64,000 bases of DNA from positions 2,364,001 to 2,428,000 of the forward strand of contig NZ_LR027880.1 in NCBI RefSeq assembly GCF_900537995.1, given 5' to 3'. The stretch is from Roseburia intestinalis L1-82 (GTDB lineage Bacteria > Bacillota > Clostridia > Lachnospirales > Lachnospiraceae). This document shows, one piece after another, positions 17,839 through 26,961 of this stretch. Position 1 is the stretch's first letter. Every line of letters starts with the position of its first letter. The position numbers and the translations under genes were made by a program. A model generated the notes under the pieces. It did no database searches and was not told the origin of the DNA. It saw nothing but the letters and a program-made list of their open reading frames with translations.

Positions 17839-18641
17839 TATTCTTCACCTCCAGCCTCGCTTTCCTGCGCTGTATTACGCGCCGAAGGTGCAAGGAATGA
17901 TTTCAGTTTTTCTTCTATAACACGTGGATTTTCTCCTGCCTGGATCGACAGAATACCTTCCACGGAAATTTCCTTCATCATCATTTCATTATCATTATTC
18001 AGTTTTAACTTACCTGCAATCGGGTTACATAACCAGTTTGCAAGTAATGAACCATACAATGTTGTAACAAGCGCCGTTGCCATCGCCGGTCCGATTGTTG
18101 ATGCATCTTCCATGTTCTTCAACATGAGGATCAATCCAATCAGTGTACCGATCATACCCCAGGCAGGACCTAATTCAGCCCATTTCTCCCAGACAGCAAT
18201 TTTAGCTTTATGTCTGCTCTCAACGCAGGCTAAGTCAGTCTCCATGATTCCTCTTACCAGTTCCGGATCTGTACCATCTACAACAAGCATAATTCCTTTT
18301 TTCAGAAAATCATCTTCAATCCCGTTTGCTGCTTCTTCCAATGCCAGAAGTCCTTCTTTTCTCGCAGTATTCGACAGTGAGATAATCTGGTTGATGACAA
18401 CTGCCGGATCCTGAACCTCATCCTTAAAAATCAGCTTTATTGACTTTACACCATTGATAAAATCTGCCAATTTAAAAGATGCGAGCGTACCTGCAATGGA
18501 ACCTCCTATTGTAATAATGAATGATGCCGTATCCCACATGGAGTGTAAACTTGCAACACCTCCGTTGGAAAGTACACCAAACACAAACATTACAACGCCT
18601 AATAACATACCTACTATTGATGCTATATCCACTTTTTCCAC
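17838..18641 (-). CDS. motA: Flagellar stator protein MotA
   Basis: A 267-aa four-helix stator protein. The cytosolic loop between helices 2 and 3 carries the conserved charged helix region (SLSNTARKEGLLALEE and LACVESRHKAKIAVWEK). The helix 3-4 segment has the conserved prolines GPAWGMIGTLIGLI and GPAMATALVTTLYGSLLANW. It works with MotB to turn the motor. Confidence 0.96.
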   Translation of the reverse strand: MEKVDIASIVGMLLGVVMFVFGVLSNGGVASLHSMWDTASFIITIGGSIAGTLASFKLADFINGVKSIKLIFKDEVQDPAVVINQIISLSNTARKEGLLALEEAANGIEDDFLKKGIMLVVDGTDPELVRGIMETDLACVESRHKAKIAVWEKWAELGPAWGMIGTLIGLILMLKNMEDASTIGPAMATALVTTLYGSLLANWLCNPIAGKLKLNNDNEMMMKEISVEGILSIQAGENPRVIEEKLKSFLAPSARNTAQESEAGGEE

Positions 18642-18671
18642 CTACCATCCTTGATTTTTCAGATTATAAAA

Positions 18672-18685
18672 TCCCATCCGTGGGA
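18672..18685 (-). terminator. Small hairpin just after flbD, before motA
   Basis: TCCCA (18672-18676) and TGGGA (18681-18685) form a short stem with loop TCCG. In the minus transcript the hairpin starts one base after the flbD stop and is followed by UUUUAUAAUC. It is weak and most likely attenuating, since motA and motB must be transcribed through it. Its core is the same TCCCA/TGGGA as the cheW-cheC hairpin. Confidence 0.35.
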
Positions 18686-18686
18686 C

Positions 18687-18890
18687 TTATTCTTCTCTTA
18701 AAAGGCCATTTGTAAAAATATCCCTTTTGTATGATTTTACTAAATTTTTGACCTCTTGTCTACTTTCTTTTACAATAAACTTTTTACCTGTTGTAAGAGA
18801 AATAACTGTATCCGGGGTCTCCTCCACCGTTTCAATCAGATCCGAATTGATTAATACTGTTGTTCCATTCAATCGTGTCACTTCGATCAT
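18687..18890 (-). CDS. swrD: FlbD/SwrD (YlzI) family flagellar protein
   Basis: A 67-aa protein with the FlbD-family pattern IEVTRLNGTTVLINSDLIE followed by TVISLTTGKKFIVKES. In B. subtilis SwrD raises flagellar torque by supporting stator function. Here it is followed directly by motA and motB, which fits that role. It has a strong GGAGGA ribosome site and its own upstream promoter (18966-18994). Confidence 0.9.
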   Translation of the reverse strand: MIEVTRLNGTTVLINSDLIETVEETPDTVISLTTGKKFIVKESRQEVKNLVKSYKRDIFTNGLLREE

Positions 18891-18927
18891 AAAGTAATCA
18901 TTCCTCCATTATTAATCAACAGTTTTT

Positions 18928-18961
18928 ATTGTGACCGATTTTTTCAAAAACCGGTCACAAT
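18928..18961 (-). repeat. Long hairpin at the 5' end of the predicted flbD-motAB transcript
   Basis: ATTGTGACCG (18928-18937) pairs with CGGTCACAAT (18952-18961). The arms are extended inside by five more T/A pairs after one mismatch. It lies immediately downstream of the -10 element at 18966-18971, so it would form the very 5' end of the mRNA started there. There is no U-run on either side, so it is not a terminator; a 5' stabilising hairpin or operator is more likely. Confidence 0.6.
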
Positions 18962-18965
18962 GTTC

Positions 18966-18994
18966 AGTATAACATATGTAACTGATTGTGTAAA
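18966..18994 (-). promoter_or_regulatory. Internal sigma-A-type promoter upstream of flbD-motA-motB
   Basis: On the minus strand TTTACA (18989-18994), a 17-bp spacer and TATACT (18966-18971) give 10 of 12 consensus matches with ideal spacing. It lies in the 163-bp flgE-flbD gap, the longest internal gap of the flagellar operon. Transcription would start near 18959. The -35 overlaps the downstream arm of a second inverted repeat (18990-19025). Confidence 0.65.
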
Positions 18995-19025
18995 ACCTGT
19001 TTCAACATTTTAAGACAGGTTTTAC
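18990..19025 (-). repeat. 11-bp inverted repeat after flgE overlapping the flbD promoter -35
   Basis: GTAAAACCTGT (18990-19000) and ACAGGTTTTAC (19015-19025) form an 11-bp perfect stem with a 14-base loop. It follows the flgE stop by about 28 bases. It may act as a weak terminator of the upstream hook genes or as a protein-binding site, because one arm contains most of the -35 hexamer. Confidence 0.55.
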
Positions 19026-19053
19026 GCAAATATTATCTTTTTCTTACTTTACA

Positions 19054-20709
19054 TTAACGTTTCAGATTAACCAGTTCCTCTAAGAGGGTATCTGATGTTG
19101 TGATGATACGGGAGTTTGCCTGGAAACCACGCTGTGTGATGATCATCTGTGTGAACTCCGTGGACAAGTCTACGTTAGACATTTCAAGTTCTCCGGATGT
19201 CATGGAACTTCCGTCCGCAGAAATCTCATCACCAATTCCATCAAATTCACCTGAGTTTAAGGTTGTACGGTAACAGTTCTCTCCAACCTTTTCAAGACCG
19301 GATGCATTTGCAAACTGTGCAACAGCGATCTGTCCAAGTGTCTCTTTATTACCATTATCATAGATACCTGTGATAAGACCATTGTTATCGATGGAAATAC
19401 CGATCATGGCACCTAATTTCTTTCCTTTTCCTGTCACACCATCATCTATAGATCCTGTAGACATAACCGCTGTGGATTTACCACCGTTGTTTGCATCTTT
19501 CAGTCCCGAAAAATCAATGGTAATATCATCAAACTGGGTCGGATTATTTCCCAGCTTACTCATATTAAGTGTAACAGAATTTGTCTTATTGTTGGATGTT
19601 CTTGCTCCAACACCTGTAAACGTACCATCTTTTGTGCTGAAGTCGATCGCGTAATCAGTTACATCTCCGGAAATCGTCAGAGTTCCATTTGCGATTGCAG
19701 CTGTTGCCTGCTTGTTTGCAATCTTGGAAACCATTGCATCTGGGATTCCATATACCTGTTTCAGGCTGTATGTAGTTGCTGGATTTTTTCCATCCGTAAA
19801 AGAATTTGTTGCCTGATTCCAAGAGATTTCTGTACCATTTGCATCACTTCCTACATAGAATTTATTGCTAGCAGAATCATAGTAATAACCACTCTGAACC
19901 TGGCTGTATGTTCCAAGTGTAGCATTCGTTGTTTTTGCTCCAAATATATCACTCAGATCAACTTTGCTGGTTTCCGGATCATAGAATGTTGTTCCATCAC
20001 TATTTAAAATCTTTTCCAGTTCCACCGTATATTTTCCATCTGTTCCGGTAGATTTCATTGCAAAACGCGCTGTATAGGAATAACCGAGATTATCAAAAAA
20101 AGTCAGTGTTTTGACAAGTCCGTTGTCTGACAATACATCCTTATCATTTTTATCAATAATACCGGAAACATTTGCCTGTGTGGTTGCCTCCGGAGCAGAT
20201 GTCAGGTTGGATGTCTGCATGACACGAAGTGCAGATACGGTATCCTTCTTGATATTTCCTGTTGTCGGATCTACCTGCCATCCCATAACTGTATAACCGG
20301 TGGATGTCATACATAAGTTACCGGCACCATCTACATAGAAAGAACCGGCTCTGGTAAACAGGTTCTCAGAACCGTTGTTAACTACAAAAAAGTTTGTCGT
20401 AGACTGGTCTGATAAACGGATATCGAATGCACGTCCGGTTGTTTCAGCCGCACCGGAAGTTGTGATGCTTAAGTTTGTTGCACCGGTCGTAACACCAAGA
20501 CCGATCTGTTTTGCATTCACACCACCGGTACCTGTTGCTGCGTTCGCACCGGATGCATTACTTGTCATCTGATATAAAACATCCTGAAATACAACTGAGG
20601 ATGATTTAAAAGCTACTGTGTTTACGTTGGCGATATTGTTACCAATAACGTCCATTTTTGTCTGATGTGTCTTAAGACCTGACACAGCAGAGTACATTGA
20701 TCTCATCAT
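19054..20709 (-). CDS. flgE: Flagellar hook protein FlgE
   Basis: A 551-aa hook subunit. The N-terminal rod/hook motif is MRSMYSAVSGLKTHQTKMDVIGNNIANVNT. The C-terminal D0 helix has SNVDLSTEFTQMIITQRGFQANSRIITTSD. The middle is a long beta-rich Thr/Asn/Gly-rich surface domain with FlgE D1/D2 patterns. It is exported by the type III system and polymerises on the rod cap FlgD. It starts at tandem ATGs after AGGAGG. Confidence 0.96.
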   Translation of the reverse strand: MMRSMYSAVSGLKTHQTKMDVIGNNIANVNTVAFKSSSVVFQDVLYQMTSNASGANAATGTGGVNAKQIGLGVTTGATNLSITTSGAAETTGRAFDIRLSDQSTTNFFVVNNGSENLFTRAGSFYVDGAGNLCMTSTGYTVMGWQVDPTTGNIKKDTVSALRVMQTSNLTSAPEATTQANVSGIIDKNDKDVLSDNGLVKTLTFFDNLGYSYTARFAMKSTGTDGKYTVELEKILNSDGTTFYDPETSKVDLSDIFGAKTTNATLGTYSQVQSGYYYDSASNKFYVGSDANGTEISWNQATNSFTDGKNPATTYSLKQVYGIPDAMVSKIANKQATAAIANGTLTISGDVTDYAIDFSTKDGTFTGVGARTSNNKTNSVTLNMSKLGNNPTQFDDITIDFSGLKDANNGGKSTAVMSTGSIDDGVTGKGKKLGAMIGISIDNNGLITGIYDNGNKETLGQIAVAQFANASGLEKVGENCYRTTLNSGEFDGIGDEISADGSSMTSGELEMSNVDLSTEFTQMIITQRGFQANSRIITTSDTLLEELVNLKR

Positions 20710-20789
20710 AGTTGAAATTGACCTCCTAAGTTCTTTTGTGCTGCCTTCCCTTCTGTCATTCCGGGAATCTAGCCTCCATTTCGGTCCGG

Positions 20790-21185
20790 CTACGTGATCA
20801 CAGCACCATCAATATTGGTATAAATATTATCATCGGACTCTGTCCGGTCCATTGCTGTAACGACTGTCCTGTTCGGAACATTTACGATAAAAGCGAGTGA
20901 ATCAACAATTACTAACGATTCTCTGATTCCCTTTTCACCAGCCTTAAAAACGCCTGTCTCAAGTCGTTCATTCTGTTCCTCTGACAGATTGATATTACGA
21001 TCCATCAGGCGCATCGTGGCATGCTTGGAAAATTTGAGTGTCCCACCTGCTTTTGCATCCTGCTTCTGCTTTAAAATATCTTCAAAGGAGACACCGCTCG
21101 AAGTTACCGCATCCGTGCTTTTCCGAGTCAGATACTGGTCAGTTACCTGCTCAATGGAAACAAACTGGTTACTGATCTTATTCAT
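20790..21185 (-). CDS. Conserved flagellar operon protein (TIGR02530-type)
   Basis: A 131-aa protein of the small family found next to flgD/flgE in Gram-positive flagellar operons. The pattern GTLKFSKHATMRLMDRNINLSEEQ followed by a helical stretch and LVIVDSLAFIVNVPNRTVVTAMD is characteristic. Its function is not established; its place between flgD and flgE suggests a hook-assembly or regulatory role. Family assignment is from recall. Confidence 0.75.
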   Translation of the reverse strand: MNKISNQFVSIEQVTDQYLTRKSTDAVTSSGVSFEDILKQKQDAKAGGTLKFSKHATMRLMDRNINLSEEQNERLETGVFKAGEKGIRESLVIVDSLAFIVNVPNRTVVTAMDRTESDDNIYTNIDGAVIT

Positions 21186-21210
21186 AATCGCATTTCCCTT
21201 CTGTCAGATA

Positions 21211-21966
21211 TCAGGTTTTATCTGTATCTGTCTTTGTGTCTGTTGTTGTATCTGTTCCTGTTGTCGTATCTGTTTTTGTATCTGTATCTGTTTTTGTATC
21301 TGTTGTTGTACCTGTCGATGATGAAGTACTTTTATACCAGTCTTTTCCTGCAAGTTTTTCCATCTGTGCAAGCAGTTCCTGATATTTTTTCAAAGTATCT
21401 GTATCGATCTTTGACTGCTGATAAGAATTCAGATTATCGTAATATGTCTTTAAATTCTTGACATCATCTTTGTCACTTAATGTAAGCTGTGCTGCATTCG
21501 GCAATTTAGCAACCGCTGCTGCAAACGTCTTAGCAAGTGTCTCTGCCTCCATGTATTCGGTATCTGCAACCTGATATACATCAGAAAGTGAATATAACAC
21601 CCCATTTACACAGATCTTCTGCTCACCGTTTTCTTTCTGTACATAATCAACAAATCCCTCTGTTGCTGTTGTTTCTCCAGTCGAAGATGTTGTCTTGATA
21701 ATAACATATTTTCCAACAAGTGCATTTGCATTGCTGCTCTCGATTGTACTCTGCATACCAAGTGTTGCTTCCATCTGTGAAAATGTAGCAAGCTGTGCAA
21801 CATACTCCGTATTGCTGGTAGGCTCTAACGGATCCTGATACTGCATCTCTGCACATAACAGCTGTAAGAACTGGTCATAGCCAAGGTCATTGCTGGTATC
21901 CGATTTGCTTGTAGTACTGGTATCCTTTGGTATTTTTCCGTCTTCAACGGGCTGAATTAATGCCAT
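21211..21966 (-). CDS. flgD: Hook-capping scaffold FlgD, with helical insert and Thr/Asp/Lys repeat tail
   Basis: A 251-aa hook cap protein. The N-terminal FlgD domain is clear (YDQFLQLLCAEMQYQDPLEP and NTEYVAQLATFSQMEA, about 29-75), followed by the short beta module (ALVGKYVIIKTTSS to about 140). Instead of the usual Ig/tudor-type C-terminal part, it has a helical module (about 150-205; LPNAAQLTLSDKDDVKNL then SYQQSKID) like those in Gram-positive surface proteins. The last 35 or so residues are a low-complexity Thr/Asp/Lys repeat. The tail is coded by short tandem repeats. Confidence 0.88.
   Translation of the reverse strand: MALIQPVEDGKIPKDTSTTSKSDTSNDLGYDQFLQLLCAEMQYQDPLEPTSNTEYVAQLATFSQMEATLGMQSTIESSNANALVGKYVIIKTTSSTGETTATEGFVDYVQKENGEQKICVNGVLYSLSDVYQVADTEYMEAETLAKTFAAAVAKLPNAAQLTLSDKDDVKNLKTYYDNLNSYQQSKIDTDTLKKYQELLAQMEKLAGKDWYKSTSSSTGTTTDTKTDTDTKTDTTTGTDTTTDTKTDTDKT
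21217..21318 (-). repeat. Short tandem repeats coding the (TDTKTDT)n tail of FlgD
   Basis: About 100 bp are made of degenerate 6-bp steps (TCTGTA/TCTGTT with TTTG or TTG inserts). They code alternating Thr-Asp and Thr-Lys/Thr-Thr residues. The repeats preserve frame and end at the FlgD stop codon, so copy number could vary between strains. Confidence 0.75.
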
Positions 21967-21987
21967 TTTTTTCTCCTTTCTTTTGTT

Positions 21988-23469
21988 TTAAGCAGTATAA
22001 TCTACGGAATTACCGTGATCTGCCATAATCTGCGCCACAAGGGCTTCTTCCTCACTCATGACTCCGGAGAGTTCATCTAACTCATCTAAGTTGATTCTTC
22101 TAGTCTTTGGCGAAGCTTTTTCCTGCTCCTCTGCCTGTCTCTCTTCCTGTTTTGCATTCTGCTCTAAGTTTTTTTCAAACTCATGGCTTCCAACCGTAAC
22201 TTCTACGGCATCCACCTTCACACCTGCCTGGTTCATACTCTGTTTGAGTTCTGCCATCTGCGCTTCTAACGCTTCTTTTACCAGTTCGTTCTGTGTCATA
22301 ATATGAGCAGATACATTTCCTTCCTTGGTCGTTACTTCGATATAAATCTTGCCAAGGTGTTCCGGGTTCAACTGCATCTCCATCGTCGTCTGTGCTTCAC
22401 GGACAGTGATTTTTGTAAATTCTGTTACCTGACGGATCAGATCTAAAGTGTCAAGCTGTCTTGAAAATTCCGGCACATTTTCCGGTGTTTTTACTGCTGC
22501 CGGATCTGCCACATGTTCCTGATTCACAAATGCTGTCTGACCCGATGCATTCCCAGATTCATTTTTACTGCCTGTCTGCTGTCCCTTATCTGACTCTGTC
22601 TTTACATCCGGTTCTTCTGTTTTCTCCGGCATCAGACCATCATTCACGTCATCGGTATCCTTCACATTATCTGCGACTTCTTTCTGCAGAACAATGTTGT
22701 CCTCCGGCTTCTGTGTTTCCACTTCATCTGCATTTAAAACTGTCTGTACTGTTTTATCATCTTTTGCATCTGAAATCATCTGCTCCGGCACAGCATCTGC
22801 TGCCGTCTGTACTGCGTTGTCATTTTCCGGCACCTGAATATCCGCCGGTAACTGCTCTGCATTCACATTTGTGTCTGTTGCAGCAGCCATCTCAGTAAAC
22901 ATCTGCGGTGTCATTCCAAGTTCATCTAACAGGTTCTGTGACAACTCTCCAATTTCATTTACAATTTCCATAAATGAACTGTTGCACAGCAGTTCTCCAA
23001 CATTTTCACATCCTGTGAGTTCAGCTGTAAGCTGCGCAAGCTGATTCGGCTGTATCAGATCTGCAACAGTAAGTCCTAACTTCTGCATGGCATCTGCGAT
23101 TTCTTCATCTGTCACACCAAGTTTATCTTTCAAAACCTGTCTCACATCCTCATCAAATGCAGCTAACTTTTCATCCGCATTTTCTGATTGAATGTCCGTT
23201 TTGCCTGCTGAATTATCTTTTATACTGCCCGCAGCATTCTGATAACGTTCATAATCATCTGCCACACTACTGTTTCCGGTTACAGCTGCCACATCCTGTC
23301 TGCTGTTCTGTCCACCATAATTGTAACCGCCTCCAACCTGGGTTGTCATCTGGCTCATCACTTCTGCAAACTGAACTTTCAGATCGCCTTCTTTTGTTCC
23401 GGTCAGTGTCTGGCCGCCCTGTCCTATGGACATAATTCCAGCCACTTCTGAAACGCGCGTGCTTCCCAT
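21988..23469 (-). CDS. fliK: Flagellar hook-length control protein FliK
   Basis: A 493-aa protein. The N-terminal two thirds (about 1-345) are low-complexity and rich in Asp, Glu, Asn, Thr, Val and Gln, as in FliK rulers. The C-terminal export-switch domain (about 350-450) carries the FliK pattern MQLNPEHLGKIYIEVTTKEGNV and the following amphipathic helix. A short Glu/Gln/Lys-rich tail follows. FliK measures the hook and triggers FlhB switching. Confidence 0.9.
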   Translation of the reverse strand: MGSTRVSEVAGIMSIGQGGQTLTGTKEGDLKVQFAEVMSQMTTQVGGGYNYGGQNSRQDVAAVTGNSSVADDYERYQNAAGSIKDNSAGKTDIQSENADEKLAAFDEDVRQVLKDKLGVTDEEIADAMQKLGLTVADLIQPNQLAQLTAELTGCENVGELLCNSSFMEIVNEIGELSQNLLDELGMTPQMFTEMAAATDTNVNAEQLPADIQVPENDNAVQTAADAVPEQMISDAKDDKTVQTVLNADEVETQKPEDNIVLQKEVADNVKDTDDVNDGLMPEKTEEPDVKTESDKGQQTGSKNESGNASGQTAFVNQEHVADPAAVKTPENVPEFSRQLDTLDLIRQVTEFTKITVREAQTTMEMQLNPEHLGKIYIEVTTKEGNVSAHIMTQNELVKEALEAQMAELKQSMNQAGVKVDAVEVTVGSHEFEKNLEQNAKQEERQAEEQEKASPKTRRINLDELDELSGVMSEEEALVAQIMADHGNSVDYTA

Positions 23470-23516
23470 GTTTCTTCCTCCTTTCCCTTTCGCTGCATGT
23501 ACTGCCGCTTAATGAT

Positions 23517-24350
23517 CTATTCTGAAGGTTTCATGATCTCTGTTACCTTTGCAGCGGTATCAGAAGTCATTTTACCAAGAATAGCAGCTCTTGAATCTGC
23601 ATCCATACCATCTAAAATCTGTGCAACCAGTTTCAGGTTGTCTGTCATGGTATCAAAAATTGCTGCTGCCTCTTTTGGCTTCATGGATGAATATGTTTTG
23701 ATGTAATCATCAAGCTGCTCATCCTCTGCCGTCTGTGCCACTACCTGCTTATACAGTACTTCTGCATTTGCAGGATCGATGCTTTCGTAATATTTCTTAT
23801 ATTCCTCAATATCCGGGGCTACATCAGAAAAGACAACATCCTCATAGAAGCTCTGCTTTTCCTTTTCAAATTCTGCCTCGTTTTCCTTATATTGCTGTAA
23901 TTCCTGTGATTGAGCTTCTAACTGGCTGATATAATCCGCATTTGCAGACGATGCATTCTGTGCATCTGCCAGTTCTTTTTCAAGTTCTTTAATGCGCTCA
24001 ACCGCATCTGCCATCGTATCATACGCATAAGCACTGTCCTCTGTTGAAACCTGTTCCACCGCATCATCCGGTAAAATCTTATTTACATAAGGGACATCTT
24101 TCAGGATCGGTGCAAGCACGCCTGATCCAAATCCTCCAACATCCCATTTAATCAGAAGGGCAATAATTGCAAACCATACAACTATGATCAGAAGGGAAAC
24201 AAAAAATACCGCAACTTTGCTGCCGCCGCTTTCTTCTTCAAGTTCATCGCTCTCTGCTGCATGCTGTGCTTTCTTCTGCTTTGCCTCTTCTTTTTTTCTT
24301 TGTTTTTCTTCAGCTTTTTTATCTACAACTTCTTCTTTTTCTTCTGCCAT
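23517..24350 (-). CDS. YlxF/MotE-like membrane protein (MgtE-N-type C-terminus)
   Basis: About 277 aa. A highly charged Lys/Glu cytosolic N-terminus (about 1-40) leads to one transmembrane helix (about 46-70), then a coiled coil (about 115-165; VERIKELEKELADAQ and SQLEAQSQELQQYKENEAEFEKEK) and a C-terminal MgtE-N-like helical domain (KPKEAAAIFDTMTDNLKLVAQILDGMDADSRAAIL). Position between fliJ and fliK is that of Bacillus ylxF; the fold resembles MotE, a stator/MotC chaperone. A TTG start at 24371 is in frame but the ATG at 24350 has AGGAGG five bases upstream and is preferred. Confidence 0.85.
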   Translation of the reverse strand: MAEEKEEVVDKKAEEKQRKKEEAKQKKAQHAAESDELEEESGGSKVAVFFVSLLIIVVWFAIIALLIKWDVGGFGSGVLAPILKDVPYVNKILPDDAVEQVSTEDSAYAYDTMADAVERIKELEKELADAQNASSANADYISQLEAQSQELQQYKENEAEFEKEKQSFYEDVVFSDVAPDIEEYKKYYESIDPANAEVLYKQVVAQTAEDEQLDDYIKTYSSMKPKEAAAIFDTMTDNLKLVAQILDGMDADSRAAILGKMTSDTAAKVTEIMKPSE

Positions 24351-24376
24351 ATTTTCCTCCTGTCCGCTCAAACTGC

Positions 24377-24829
24377 CTAACTACGCTGTCCATTATCGTG
24401 ATAGGTATAACTGACAAGCTCATCTATTTCTTTTGACTCTTCATGTAAAAGTTCCTGTTTAAACTCCTCAAAAGCTTTTTCTTTCAGTTTTTCATGTGTC
24501 TTGCGTTCAACCATTGCTTCATTCAACTGTTTTCTCGCCAATTCAACATCACGTTCTGCAGCATGTACATTCATCATCTGGCTGCGCTGTTTGCTTTTTA
24601 AGACGTCAATCGCCTTCCTGCATTCACGAATTTCCAAAACATTAATACTGCCACTCACCAATTCCCTTGCTTTTGATTCATAACCGGCTCTCCGGATCAG
24701 GATATCCTGAAGTTTCTGCTGTTCTGCCGCAAGTTTTGCATTCGCCATACCATAGGCTGTCTTTGCCTGATTTTCCATTTTTTCTTTGATATCAAGAATG
24801 TTCTGCATTCTGTATCTGAACTTTGCCAT
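24377..24829 (-). CDS. fliJ: Flagellar export chaperone/stalk protein FliJ
   Basis: A 150-aa all-helical coiled coil (MAKFRYRMQNILDIKEKMENQAK at the start), with the usual FliJ size and a basic/acidic heptad pattern throughout. FliJ links the FliI ATPase ring to FlhA and recycles export chaperones. It lies 14 bp after fliI. Confidence 0.92.
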   Translation of the reverse strand: MAKFRYRMQNILDIKEKMENQAKTAYGMANAKLAAEQQKLQDILIRRAGYESKARELVSGSINVLEIRECRKAIDVLKSKQRSQMMNVHAAERDVELARKQLNEAMVERKTHEKLKEKAFEEFKQELLHEESKEIDELVSYTYHDNGQRS

Positions 24830-24843
24830 ACCAGAAACCTTTC

Positions 24844-26151
24844 TTAGTTTTCAAACAGTTTTCGCAGCAGGTCAATCTCTTCGTTGAATTCAAATTTTTC
24901 ATCGGTCTTTTGCATCAGGAACTCATTTACCGCTTGATTTTTTTGAATTGCATAATCAATTTCACGATTGGTTCCATTTTTATATGCCCCGATATTAATC
25001 AGGTCTTCTGCCTCATTATAAGTAGCCATAACATTTCTTAATTTTCCGGCAAGCTCTTTATGCTCACTTGTAGCAATCGAACTCATAACACGGGAAATAC
25101 TCTGTAATACATCAATTGCAGGATAATGATTCTTTTGTCCTAATTTTCTGGATAACATAATATGTCCATCCAGAATACTTCTCGCCGTATCTGTGATTGG
25201 TTCATTCATATCATCACCATCTACAAGCACGGTGTAAAGTCCGGTAATAGATCCCTTATCCGAAGTTCCTGCACGTTCCAGAAGTTTAGGCATTTCTGAA
25301 TACACACTTGGTGGATATCCTCTTGTTACCGGTGGCTCTCCGGATGCCAACCCAATCTCCCGCTGTGCCATAGAAAATCGTGTCAGTGAATCCATCATCA
25401 GCAACACATCTTTCCCCTGATCTCTAAAGTATTCAGCAATAGCTGTTGCTGTTTTTGCAGCTTTATTTCTTATCAATGCAGGTTTATCGGATGTCGCAAC
25501 AATAACCACGGAGCGTTTCATGCCTTCTTCACCAAGATCGCGTTCCACAAACTCTCTTACTTCTCTTCCACGCTCGCCAATCAATGCAATCACGTTGATA
25601 TCCGCTTTTGTATTTCTCGCAAACATACCAAGTAATGTACTTTTTCCAACACCGGATCCGGCGAAAATACCGATTCTCTGTCCTTTTCCTACTGTAATCA
25701 GACCGTCTACTGCTTTCACACCCAAAGGTAGTACTTCATCAATAATTTTTCTTGCCATCGGATCTGGTGGCAATGCTTCAACCGGATAATCATACGGAAG
25801 TAATAATTCTTCCACATCGGTTGGCCGTCCTATTCCATCTAATGTATGACCTAACAGTTCTTCTCCAACTTTCACAGTCAGAGGATGTCCTGTATTTTCT
25901 ACAATACATCCAACACCAATTCCTTCTACGCTTTCAAACGGCATCAGGAGTAAATGTTTATCACGGAACCCGACCACTTCAGCCATCGTTGAAATATTTT
26001 GTTCCCGATCGATAATGATACGGCACAGATCATTCAGTTTTGCATTTGGTCCTACAGATTCAATTGTAAGACCGACAATCTTTGTCACCTTGCCTAAACG
26101 GTTAAAATACGTCTTATCGGCAAGCTGAAGATATTTATCAAATGTACCCAT
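24844..26151 (-). CDS. fliI: Flagellar export ATPase FliI
   Basis: A 435-aa F1-beta-like ATPase. The Walker A motif GIFAGSGVGKSTLLGMFA is near residue 163, Walker B VLLMMDSLTRFSMAQREIGL near residue 245, and the SGEPPVTRGYPPSVY signature follows. It energises early export with FliH and FliJ. It follows fliH by 15 bp. Confidence 0.97.
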   Translation of the reverse strand: MGTFDKYLQLADKTYFNRLGKVTKIVGLTIESVGPNAKLNDLCRIIIDREQNISTMAEVVGFRDKHLLLMPFESVEGIGVGCIVENTGHPLTVKVGEELLGHTLDGIGRPTDVEELLLPYDYPVEALPPDPMARKIIDEVLPLGVKAVDGLITVGKGQRIGIFAGSGVGKSTLLGMFARNTKADINVIALIGERGREVREFVERDLGEEGMKRSVVIVATSDKPALIRNKAAKTATAIAEYFRDQGKDVLLMMDSLTRFSMAQREIGLASGEPPVTRGYPPSVYSEMPKLLERAGTSDKGSITGLYTVLVDGDDMNEPITDTARSILDGHIMLSRKLGQKNHYPAIDVLQSISRVMSSIATSEHKELAGKLRNVMATYNEAEDLINIGAYKNGTNREIDYAIQKNQAVNEFLMQKTDEKFEFNEEIDLLRKLFEN

Positions 26152-26166
26152 TCTGCCGCCTCACCT

Positions 26167-26961
26167 CTATGAGCATAATGCTTTGATATCCTTCATCAGA
26201 TTATCAAGCTGTACGTCTACACCACAGTCAAATATTCCTGCGTCAGTCTCTATGGTGCACGCATTTTCATTCAGTGTATAATCAGGAACAATTTCAAGTT
26301 CTATGTCATGTCCGACATAATCTAATATTTCATCTTTATGCTTTTCTAAAAATGACACATTGTCTCCTGCAACCTTAATCCGGAAATGCTTTTCATCTTC
26401 GATATTTGCGATAGCATTATTGATCAGATGAAGCAGGATCTCTTTCTTATCATCAAACTGGATATGAAAAACCTTATTAAAAACATTTAATATCACATCT
26501 ACCAGTTCTTTTTCCATGTTTTTTTGTTTTTCCTGATAAGAATTCTGCAACTGTATTTTTTTCTGCTGTTGTTCCTGTTCTAACTGCTGTTTTTTCTGGT
26601 TATACTCCTGTTCTAATGTATTCTGTCCTTCCAGATAACCCTGTTTTTTTGCTTCATCACGGATAGCTTCCGCTTCCTGTCTTGCATCATCAATCAGCAC
26701 ATCTGCCTGTGCTCTTGCCTGCGAAAGTATCTGCTCCGCTTTTTCATTCACAGCAGTCATATCCTGTTCCGGTTCTTCTACAGGGATTACATTCTCTGTT
26801 TTGTCAGTAATAATCCCCTCCGCAAATCCATCCGGTCCTACAGGCCGGTCTTGTTTTACCATCTGTTGTTTCAGAAACTCCTGTATATGATCATTTGAAT
26901 CGATCACCCTTGTATTCTGACTCTCTGTATGCACGAACCACGGTTTGTAAAGATTAGACAA
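26167..26961 (-). CDS. fliH: Flagellar assembly protein FliH
   Basis: About 264 aa. The middle is a long coiled coil with many Glu/Gln/Lys residues (about 75-165), and the C-terminal domain (about 165-264) resembles the V/A-ATPase E/FliH peripheral stalk. It binds FliI and tethers it to the C-ring. A GTG start at 26973 directly abuts the GGAGG; the TTG at 26961 (MSNLYKPWFV, the typical FliH N-terminus) has a usable spacing and is preferred. It overlaps fliG by 8 bp from that start. Confidence 0.9.
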   Translation of the reverse strand: MSNLYKPWFVHTESQNTRVIDSNDHIQEFLKQQMVKQDRPVGPDGFAEGIITDKTENVIPVEEPEQDMTAVNEKAEQILSQARAQADVLIDDARQEAEAIRDEAKKQGYLEGQNTLEQEYNQKKQQLEQEQQQKKIQLQNSYQEKQKNMEKELVDVILNVFNKVFHIQFDDKKEILLHLINNAIANIEDEKHFRIKVAGDNVSFLEKHKDEILDYVGHDIELEIVPDYTLNENACTIETDAGIFDCGVDVQLDNLMKDIKALCS

